DNA from: Tridacna crocea
Lineage: Eukaryota > Mollusca > Bivalvia > Cardiida > Cardiidae
Assembly: GCA_943736015.1 (NCBI GenBank)
Contig: OX031066.1
Location: forward strand, 7,940,245-8,004,244
DNA length: 64,000 nt
Direction of reading: 5' to 3'
Made by a program: the position numbers and the translations under genes. Shown here one piece after another: positions 55,515-64,000 of this stretch (within the stretch, counting starts at the first letter, position 1; the number at the start of each line of letters is the position of its first letter). The notes beneath the pieces were generated by a model. The model was not told where the DNA came from, did no database searches, and was given only the letters and a program-made list of their open reading frames with translations.

Positions 55515-56895
55515 CACTTTAGGCGCCAATATTGTTACAAGTATATGTGAGACAGGCAATAGACAGTCTTTGAGTACTTTAGCAATTTTTACAAAGGGCT
55601 TCAAAGATATAATTATAAATCAACATGATTATCGACAGAAAATACTCATAATTGAGATTATAATTTATTGAGATTCAGACCACTTTTCGATGTCTTATCC
55701 CTTAGCAGAACAACGAACTTTGGACTTGTCCTAATTCAAAGTATTGTAAGGAAACAAGATAGACAAGACTAATTTTGGTGAGATGTGTTTTTCCACGGAA
55801 AGAGACAATTGTGGTAATACATCCATTCCATATACTGTAAAGAAATTTCTTGAGATCTAATTGGATAAATAATATGCCCCATTCATAAATTCCTATCCAC
55901 TCGAAAAATTTACGTGAAAGCAGTTTCCCTTTTGGGAGCCACGAATGATACTTTGGACCAACCAATTTACATGTATCAAATAAGTGTAAGTTTTTGTAAT
56001 AGATTTTCACTGCTTTGTTCTCGTTTAGAACTATTCTTTTTTGTAGTTTTGATTTTTTCAAATACCTACTTATTATTTCTTTCAGACTCAAAAGATTGAT
56101 TCGTTTATTTATTACTTCTTAAGAACCAAATCAAATGAAACAAAGGAACTCCAAATAACAGATGACTTCTTCACTCGTATGTTATGGTCATGATTTACAT
56201 TCCAGATTACAAACACATAACAACGATATTATTGTTACAGATTTGTTATATATTTGCTATTTAACTCGCGCGCAAAGTATGCATTACAACAATCGTTTTA
56301 ATTGTACTTTGTCCGTTACAAGCTTTCTTATCTTCCATTCATGCCTGTTCGAATGAGATGAGTGTCTATGACCTAATTGAAGCACTATTTATTTCTGCTT
56401 CTTATTTTCTAAAGGTTCCAGAATGTTTTTTTTTTTTTTTCGAATTTCAACCGTCAAGTTTTATTGTCGAGGCAAAGTTAAGATTTTGTCATCAATAGAA
56501 CTGATTCCGAAACTGATATGTTAGGTCTTGACGAATTGTTTCCTTTCAGACATACACAAATGTAAACTAATTGAGTTAATCGTATTTATGGTAATTCCCA
56601 GAAGTACATGTAGGTTTTTGTATTATCACGGCATAATAACTCCACTACATTATTTGACTTGCAATAAAGACAAAGTCAGAAAATGTTGTATTGGTGTGGA
56701 GGTTACTCTTTAAAAGAAGATTCAACGGCATGGAACAAAAATGCTAAACCGGTTCGCGTTGTACATATTGAAAAGAAATATACTCCATAAGCGGTGTACA
56801 TAACAAGGGAGAAAATAAGTATACTCGATTAGCTGTAACAAGGGAGGTAACCTATCTATCGAGTTGTAAACCGTGCTCATATTCTCCAAACATTC
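55515..56895. other. noncoding, nothing recognised
   Basis: Several short frames (for example the minus strand at 55702-56091) have no domain, splice support or composition change. Confidence 0.45.
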
Positions 56896-56898
56896 TTA

Positions 56899-57005
56899 CC
56901 CCTTAGCCTGCCAAGCCCGACTCAATAACTATTTGAGGAAATTGTAGATAAAAATCACACTGCACACAACGTGCAGTCTGACCTTTTATCTATACTGTCC
57001 GGTAA
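56899..57005. mobile_element. MITE family II
   Basis: CCTTAGCCTGCCAAGCCCGA begins it. The inner hairpin GACTGCACG-type pairs well (CACACTGCACACAACGTGCA), while the outer arms GAAATTGTAGATAAAAATCA and TATCTATACTGTCC differ. Confidence 0.7.
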
Positions 57006-57079
57006 AGACATATTTTTCTCTATAGAATAAGTTTTAAAAAAAGCAATATATGGACTTTTTACTATCATCTAAAGAGGTC

Positions 57080-57285
57080 ATATAACTTAATTAGCAGTTT
57101 GATGGTTATAAACAATTTTGATCCAATTTTAGATTCATAAAGTAACAAAACTTCTGATTAACTGAACTGTAATTGGTGTAGCCAATCAAAAGTTATGTTA
57201 TTTTCAATTTCAGAAAATTCTTGACAATTTTAATAAGAATGTTCTCCAACCTGATTGGTGAGTAGGGACCTTTGATCAGTTCTAT
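57080..57285. mobile_element. MITE family V, diverged partial copy
   Basis: ATAAAGTAACAAAACTTCTG, the centre TGGTGTAGCCAATCA and the end GGTGAGTAGGGACC can be aligned with 29674. Confidence 0.6.
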
Positions 57286-57290
57286 CCTAT

Positions 57291-57405
57291 TAAGCCTTAG
57301 ACCGCTAAGTGCGATTCGCAGAGCTTTTGCAGACAGTGTAGATCAAGATCAGACCGCATAGAACGTGGAGTTATCTTAGATCTACACCGTCCGATATGGA
57401 GATAT
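57291..57405. mobile_element. MITE family II
   Basis: CTTAGACCGCTAAGTGCGAT, then GACAGTGTAGATCAAGATCA and GATCTACACCGTCC; the middle arm is worn. Confidence 0.7.
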
Positions 57406-57515
57406 GATTCCAAAAGACATGTCTTTGAAATTGCATTATTTGAATTTTTAATATCGAAATAAACATTACGTTTTAGTAATGTAGCAGGATAAAGGTACGC
57501 CACCCCTGCTAAAGT

Positions 57516-57744
57516 TTAACCCTTTACTCCACAGATACTCATTTCTACGCATTGCTTGTAGGAGCCTTTGGAAAACATTGTGGCAAAAGGTGAAATTGCT
57601 CGTCACGAGCAATTTCACCTTTTGCTACAATGTTTTCAATACTATCAAAAGGTGTCATTTACACATAAGAAACGGTTTCATCCTTGCTGTCATTTAGTGT
57701 CAGTTAGAGATGCCATAGAAATGCCTTATGAGGTAAAGGGTTAA
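57516..57744. mobile_element. foldback MITE family I, B-type, complete
   Basis: TTAA flanks both ends. The core GGTGAAATTGCTCGTCACGA is fully matched by its partner. With 29148 and 42835 it makes a trio of close relatives. Confidence 0.93.
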
Positions 57745-58300
57745 ATAAAACATGGAATCAAGTCTAAAATCATATTCTAAAAAGTGTCGATAAAATATAA
57801 CTGCAGAGCGAGTTTCATTATTTTTGATTTGTAATTCTTGGAATATAGCTAAGTTAAAAAATAAAACACGGGCTTGATATTAATAAACTTTATCATTTTA
57901 TTTTAATTGAAAGTTGGATAAAGACTGTGATAAGGCTTTACATGGCCAGCCATTAATTCAAGTGCCAGCTTTTAAAAGTTAAATCGAATATGTATTTGTC
58001 ATTTTAAGCTCTTGTGGAACTTTCACGTCTATTTTTACTTTATCTAATTGTCTGTCCTGTTGTTTCAGCTACATCGAGACCAAGCTCACAGATGGGAAGT
58101 GAATTATAATAGATGTAGTTATGTTTTCGTCTTTTTTCCGGTATTGTTCTTCTGTAATGTCCTATGAGATTCTTTGACTTTTACATTTCAAAATACAATG
58201 AAGGGAAAACTGTATTTGTAGAAATTTCCGAGGAGGCCCTGAGCCAAATGTAGGATAAGAGAAATCCAAATATGTTGCTGCTAACTATACGGCTCATATG
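57745..58300. other. noncoding, nothing recognised
   Basis: AT-rich sequence without supported features. Confidence 0.5.
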
Positions 58301-58304
58301 GCTT

Positions 58305-58560
58305 ACAAAATGTGAAAAGGAACATTTTCACACTTGCGCATTGTCCTCTCAGATGATCCTGCGGAGTCCGCAAAGGCCAATCCGAGACGGCACTTTACGT
58401 CTACGTTAGATTTTGTGCACTGAACAGAAAAATTACACAACAACGGAAAGAGTCGTCTCGAATAAGCCTGCGCTCACTGCGCAAGCTAATCCGAAACGAC
58501 TCTTTAAGCAAATATCCGAATGCTCCCTTCAGCATGTTTTTGGCCATATCAAATCACTTT
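58305..58560. mobile_element. MITE family IV
   Basis: It runs from AAAATGTGAAAAGGAACATT to CCGAATGCTCCCTTCAGCATG, with two internal foldbacks: GCGGAGTCCGC and GCGCTCACTGCGC. Confidence 0.7.
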
Positions 58561-58750
58561 TGAAAAGGTAATAGGAATGGAAAGTGACACGGAGGAGACA
58601 CATATATTATGTAAATGTATTTTCTTATATAATCATTCAAAAACATTTGACATAACTTTCAAACAGTCATTCATGGGCTAGAAATACCGCAATAACGGAC
58701 AATCATTCTTACCATAATTACAATGCGCATGAATACCCATACAAGGAAAT

Positions 58751-58870
58751 AGGCCATGCTCTGTGAAAAAGATGTTTAATACCTTTGCTAAAAGTTTTGA
58801 TCTATATCAGCCTGCGCAGTTCACACAGCCTGACCTGTATCGAAACCTTTTGTTTTTGGTAAGTTTTCTG
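58751..58870. mobile_element. MITE family III, left half
   Basis: GCCATGCTCTGTGAAAAAGA is the terminus, and TTTTGATCTATATCAGCC pairs with GACCTGTATCGAAACC. Confidence 0.65.
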
Positions 58871-58906
58871 CATGCCAATCGACAATTTACCCTATAATTT
58901 AGGATG

Positions 58907-59134
58907 TTAACCTTTCCCAAACAATCCCTGACTTTCACGACCCTGAGATAGAAGCCTTTTGAAAACATTGTGGGAAAAGGAGAAAATGCTGGTAACCAGC
59001 ATTTTCTACTTTTCCCACAATGTTTTCTACCCTGCTGGAGACATTTTTCGATTTTTGAGTCTTTTTAATTTTGCCGTCTGCAAACGCTTTCAATTCGGAC
59101 CAGGCTAAAATTTTGTCGTTTGGTAAAGAGTTAA
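58907..59134. mobile_element. foldback MITE family I, A-type, complete
   Basis: TTAA flanks both ends. The arms differ at one base (CTACTTTT opposite AAAGGAG). Confidence 0.92.
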
Positions 59135-59247
59135 ACAAAATGCATGTTGTTTTTTAGGATCTATAACTCCGCGATAATTTGCGCGATAAAATTTATCACA
59201 GAGATGGAGTAATACCCCTTTTGTCAGAGCAAAGCTAAGATATGGTG

Positions 59248-59510
59248 TGCAACACGCGAAAAGGGACATTCGGACATCTGCGTAAAGTGTCGTCTCGGAT
59301 GAGCCTGCGCAGTCCGCGCAGGCTAATCCGAGACGGCACTTTACGACTACATTAGATTTTGTGCTACAGTAGACATGCGCAAAACAGAAAATTACACTAA
59401 AACGGAAAGTGCCGTCTCGGATTAGCCTGCGCGGACTGCGCAGGCTGATCCGAGACGAAACTTTACGCAAATGTCCGAATGTCCTTTTTCCCATGTTGCA
59501 CCCATTATTA
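59248..59510. mobile_element. MITE family IV, best-preserved copy
   Basis: Inverted ends GTGCAACACGCGAAAAGGGA and CCTTTTTCCCATGTTGCAC. It contains two adjacent foldbacks, each built as CTCGGAT-AGCCTGCGC-AGTCCGC and complement, and the link ACATTAGATTTTGTGC between them. No coding capacity. Confidence 0.85.
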
Positions 59511-59654
59511 TATCCAACAATACAAAATTTACCGGACAAGCATAATTCAAGTAAACAAATAAGTCAATGCAGAGGCAATACAGTTGTGGACGATTCCATT
59601 TTGACAAAGAATATGGTACGATTTTATTTTCACGCAGTGCGCTATCATATGTCT

Positions 59655-59890
59655 TATAACATGCGAAAAGGTATCGTCTCGGATCAACCTATGAGGTCCG
59701 CACAGGCTAGTCCAAGACGACACTTTCAGTTTTAATGAAAATTCCTGTTTTGCACAAGTCTACGGTATCAAAAAATGTAATGTAATCGTAAAGTGCCGTC
59801 TCTGATCAGTCTGCGCGGATTGCGCAGGCTGATCCCAGACGACACTTTACGCAAATGTCCGAATGCCCCTTTTCGCATGTTGCTGGCCAT
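59655..59890. mobile_element. MITE family IV
   Basis: Ends AACATGCGAAAAGG and CCCCTTTTCGCATGTTGCTGG; the right foldback is well kept, the left one shorter than at 59248. Confidence 0.8.
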
Positions 59891-59894
59891 ATAT

Positions 59895-62110
59895 CAAAAT
59901 ACTTTGTAATAAAACGTCTAAAAGAATTATGCTTTCTGGCATTTAAAGTTTTAATGTCATGAATTACATTTATTTTTCAGTCCAGAGTGCCATTTAGAGC
60001 TTAAAGTTATACATATAATTCAGTCTTAAATCGTTTCTTAATACAGCACATAGTCCTATTGCATTCGATTGGAAGTACATGTATATTTTGTTTATGTATC
60101 AAGACTTTAATCATTTTTTGTTCCTTGAAGTGACATGACTTGAATGACATGCGTACCTTCTTGGAAATCCAAGATATTATAATGGTTGTGCTATCAAGTT
60201 ATCTCGTGTATCTCATTTATCAGTGATAATACTTTCACCTAACCATCACCCATCTTTCTTTAGAATGTTCGCCATGACATCTATCACTACCATTTTGTTC
60301 ACAAATAGTTTCCGAAAGTACCGCTGCTCAAAGTTGAGGATGACCTTAAGCTTGAAAATAGTCTGTCACCTAGAGCGGTGCTTGATGATAAATATATATA
60401 TACACGATGAATCTTTGTAGATGACATGTGTTGGACAATCCTTTCTTCTTCATATTTGTGAGACAACTGAATGGGCTTTCTAATGCTGGTCGTCATTTCT
60501 AGTAGAACAAAGAACACTCCTTTGTATGTTATCCGCTATAATTTCTCAAGTTTTTAACTTGCATTAGTGTACATATAAACATTAAAATTACTAATTTATT
60601 GTCTGATTTTCTGAAACTTGATGGCGCTAAATTTTCTTTCACGGCTCCGAAGTTTTCACCTGTAACACACAAAAAAAAAACATATGAACGCAAAGACAAT
60701 GATGTATTATTGTTCAAGAAATACGCAGGTTGCATTTACGTATGGATATACTTCTACCGCAGTCAATTCACTGCAAATTTAAACTTCTTGTAAGAATTAT
60801 CTGCGCATCTCTGCGCCGGGCTTTACGTTTGTTGTCATTGTAAAACAAAATAGAGGGTTACAACGAACCATCCCTTCGTTAGGTAAACAAACTGTTAAGT
60901 GTCGAAACTCTACATTTGAACCTTAAAATGTATTTTGAGGCAAATAGTGATCATTTCCTATTGCCAACAAATCATTAAAATGCACAGCTACTTAAAATGG
61001 AGTTGTTTAAACCCATGTTTAATAAATGCCTAAACTAGGAAGAGCTGCAAATTGCGTCTTGCACATCTTTAATATATGATCAATGCATGTGCAAGTTTCA
61101 ATACTATTGAAGGAAAACTGTAGGAGGAGTTGGCGACACAAAATTAAAAGTATTTTGTACACAGACGGACACACGGACACCAAACTTCACTTTTTACCAA
61201 GGTTTTAGTTACGTCAGTTTCAGTGACGTCAGTTTTCATTGAATTGGGCACCCAGAGGAGAATTTTGTTTTCGTCAGCGTATTATATTCGCGAGACAATA
61301 AAATAGGAAAATGTTTGCTGAATACTAGCTCTTGAAATGTTTAAACTTAGCGGTATATAATCAATTCGTTGTACGGTTATTTGACAAAGGTCTTGGAAAC
61401 TTGTTCTTGGTTGTGACGAATCAAGTTGACTTTTCGGGTTTGATTCGGCCTGACATGATGCGCCACGGTCGTGAACAAGTTTCAAAGTACCTTGCCACTT
61501 GGCCTTACAACTATCTATTTACATGCAAACCGCTCCTTCTTGTTTTGTACTGCTTAACTTCTTTTAAGTATCATCACTGAATATTTTTCAATTAATATAC
61601 AGTGCACAAAGCTTGGAGAGTAGAAATTAAATATCGAATGACATTGGGAGGATGCTTCACTGTATGCTGAAATAGATTATACTTTTTACAACTTTCACAA
61701 AAGCAACTGTAACCACTCCTACTCTGAAGATTACTCACTTGATGTAGAAGGGAGTGTATAAAGGCACGTACACATGTTTTGGTACCAATTATGCCAATTG
61801 ATGGACAAGTGAAGTAAAATGTAACATCTTGACAAAAGAAGCACAACTTTCAATAAATCACTGCTTGTTAACTCTGAGATGTACATGCAAGAAGCTGATG
61901 ACGTGGAAGAGAAGAAACACACACTATAATTAACGGACTTCAAAACAATCGTTTTGCCCTTGAGTTAATTTGTACAATTACATACAACATGCTATCAAGT
62001 CAAGATTTATATGCATGTCTACCGCCTTGCTTTTCATTGGAATTGTCTTAACACAAAAGGTGGATTGCTCTAAGTCGAGATTATCATAACGCACACCAAA
62101 AAAAACTGAC
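59895..62110. other. noncoding; small retroposon-like fragment near 61030
   Basis: At 61030-61180 words such as GGAAGAGCTGCAAATTGCG, TTTCAATACTATTGAAGG and ACAGACGGACACACGGACACC resemble the 3' region of pearl-like elements (compare GACGACGCACGACGCACAAC at 17025). A frame at 61332-61580 (+) is more GC-rich than its surroundings but unrecognised. The rest shows nothing. Confidence 0.4.
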
Positions 62111-62113
62111 TGA

Positions 62114-62343
62114 TTAATCCATTACCACACAATCCCTACTTTTGACGACCCTGAGAAAGAAGCCTTCAGAAAACATTGTGGGAAAAGGAGAAAATGCAGA
62201 TAACCAGCATTTTCTCCTTTTCCCACAATGTTTTCTACACCTCACACAACAAATTTCAAATTTTCAGTCACTGTTATTTTGTCATCTGGTAAATGCTTTC
62301 GATTTGGGCCAGTCTAAAATTTTGTCGTTTGGTAATGAGTTAG
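62114..62343. mobile_element. foldback MITE family I, A-type
   Basis: TTAA on the left and TTAG on the right. One arm has AAATGCAGATAACC where its partner predicts AAATGCTGGTAACC. Confidence 0.9.
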
Positions 62344-62449
62344 GCAATTTAGATTCTAGAACAAAATCCAATAAAATGCAGGACAAAAGAAGAAATTGCA
62401 CAATCGTATTTTTGCCAGACGAAACAGATTCTTGACCGGTTCAAACTGA

Positions 62450-62590
62450 CAGCGTTTGCTGGCGAAAACTTAAATGCAACAAAATAATGCTGTTTGAAAA
62501 GTAAAACGACAGGGAAAAATGCTGGTTAGAAACTTTGTCACCTTTTGCTACACCGTTTTTAAAAGTTGTCTATCCCACGACTTAAGGGCT
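62450..62590. mobile_element. foldback MITE family I, decayed
   Basis: CAGCGTTTGCTGGCGAAAAC, AAAATGCTGGTTAGAAACTT and CACCTTTTGCTACACCG survive, the last resembling a B-type arm. Confidence 0.45.
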
Positions 62591-62984
62591 GAATGTAAGA
62601 GGATTACAGTGAAAGTTCAGTTGGTCTAATATCTGAATAATTATATTATATAGCATGTTTCTAATTTTAGAAATTTTATGGGTTAAAATAATGTCGTATT
62701 TTAAGCTGGAAGGAATTAATTTGCCGTCACAGTGAATATTTTCCTCCTGCCGAAAATCTGGAACTACTTTTTTTCTACTTTGCTTAGAATCACTCCACAT
62801 TAGCAAGTAATCGTTTTATTCGAATATAGAAAAAACAATGGCGAACAAAATGTCTACATGTCACAGATGTGTATTGAATTATGATGTATTCCTACGCAAG
62901 ACGAGTCACTCGCGTTTTTTTTGTTTTAAATATCGGTTAATTGATTTGAGATCACCAGTTTTAAAAGTGGCATTCGATGACAAA

Positions 62985-63160
62985 ATAATCAGAGGAAATA
63001 CAATATATAATATATTTCATCAGCTAGCGGTTAATATGGGGAAATATCACCCTCAAAAGAGAAAGGTTCGCGAAAATAACTCGTGACATACCTTTTACTT
63101 TTTTGGCAAATATTTTCCCATATTAACCACAAGCTGATGAAATAAACTGTATTTCTTTGT
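62985..63160. repeat. foldback with ATTTCATCAGCTNGNGGTTAATATGGG arms
   Basis: The left arm TATTTCATCAGCTAGCGGTT is matched in reverse at about 63120-63155 by AACCACAAGCTGATGAAATA, with CCCATATT/AATATGGG further in. One arm recurs at 48250-48330. A frame that ends here (62838-63086) is unrecognised. Confidence 0.7.
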
Positions 63161-63164
63161 CCTT

Positions 63165-63660
63165 TAATATATTATGGTCTGTAAGTATTCAGGAAAGCGG
63201 AGATCTGACAGAACAGTGAAAAGAAACTGGCCTGGTACATCATTATCCTTGAAATGCTAAAAGTGCCTTAGAGATTTTTGGGGGAAATGTTTTTTGAAGA
63301 TCAGTGCACAAGACAAACAGTGTTTGCTTGATCCTAACCGTTTGTTAAGAAATTCATGAAGAAACAAATCCACAATTATGACATTGTTTGGAACTTTTAC
63401 ATTTAAAAAAAGAAATAAAAAAAGACAAGTTTGAATATGGACATGAGTACAGACTCAGAAATACCAATTTGTTATTTAATAGAGTGTGTCGTCATCTGTC
63501 AGCTATCTTTTTTATCTAGCACACATGTGGTCGATTGTGTACTTTTCTTTTTTTCCCTAAAAATCAGAACTGACCCACTGATAGTTCAAAAAGAAATGTA
63601 ATGGAAACATACATAAGGTACCAAGAAGAAAGTCAAAGGAATGACTTGTACATATCCATG
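63165..63660. other. noncoding, nothing recognised
   Basis: No exon or repeat family is supported. Confidence 0.5.
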
Positions 63661-63665
63661 CTAGC

Positions 63666-63896
63666 TTAACCATTTCCCAAACAAACCCTGGTTTTTACGT
63701 GTCTGCTCTACAAGTCTTTTGAAAACACTGTGGGAAAAGGAGAAATTGCTCGTGACGAGCAATTTCTCCTTTTCCCACAGTGTTTTCTACCCTTTATGAT
63801 AACTTTGTACCATTTTTTCTTTCAAATTTGACATTGTTTTCTGCAAACTGTTTCAGTTTGGAAGAGTCTAATATTTGTTCTTTTGGAAAGGGTTAA
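63666..63896. mobile_element. foldback MITE family I, C-type core, complete
   Basis: TTAA flanks both ends. The core GGAGAAATTGCTCGTGACGA is fully symmetric with its partner, and the base reads CACTGTGGG on both arms, as at 40971 and 54090. Confidence 0.92.
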
Positions 63897-64000
63897 CACA
63901 GAGAGTTCAACTTGGTAACCTTCTGGGCTCTCTATTTGGACCATCTTTGTTCCTGGACATATAAGTACCATGTAACAAACCTTTATGTCTATTTCGGCTA

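Noticed and set aside
59105-59735. Overlapping frames of 144 and 108 codons on opposite strands
   Set aside because: They are read through the palindromic family IV MITE, which produces long frames on both strands.

Overview
The window is animal nuclear DNA, AT-rich, with introns and a very high density of small transposons. The mixture points to a heterodont bivalve mollusc: pearl/Helentron-type elements with tandem cores of about 160 bp, short palindromic MITEs with GC-rich centres, a Ty3/gypsy relic, LINE tails and a split carbohydrate sulfotransferase gene. The species call (a Dreissena-, Mya- or venerid-like bivalve) is inference from repeat style only. The only convincing host gene is the sulfotransferase on the + strand, with six exons from 44026 to 55151. 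The splice phases of all six chain without a break into about 407 residues that contain both PAPS-binding motifs. The first exon, with start codon and signal anchor, is not securely found; a distant phase-compatible candidate lies at 5447-5516.  Layout: 1-3780 holds a broken Ty3/gypsy copy cut by the window edge, followed by unexplained or simple sequence to about 6.8 kb. From 6.8 to 13 kb there is sparse noncoding DNA with old MITEs. From 13 to 20.6 kb there are two copies of a miniature LTR element (TRIM) on opposite strands, one of which interrupts a pearl/Helentron-like element; a second pearl-like element with about eleven tandem units of 160-167 bp fills 15.1-17.1 kb. From 21 to 43 kb the DNA is packed with MITEs of at least six families, a solo LTR sitting inside a MITE, a LINE 3' end split by a MITE, microsatellites and a long perfect-looking foldback. 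From 44 to 55 kb is the sulfotransferase, whose introns carry further MITEs and a duplicated intronic repeat. From 55 to 64 kb there is noncoding DNA with more MITEs.  The commonest family (about 40 copies, some very decayed) is a 225-235 bp element flanked by TTAA and beginning CCCTTT, as piggyBac-type MITEs do. Its most striking feature is a central foldback whose two arms differ between subfamilies but match each other within a copy. The other most notable structure is the TRIM: both LTRs carry a tRNA-like pair of Pol III promoter boxes, and one copy has an exact 18-base tRNA-Pro primer binding site. All coordinates of repeats without clear target duplications are approximate, and family names rest on reading by eye, not on database comparison.
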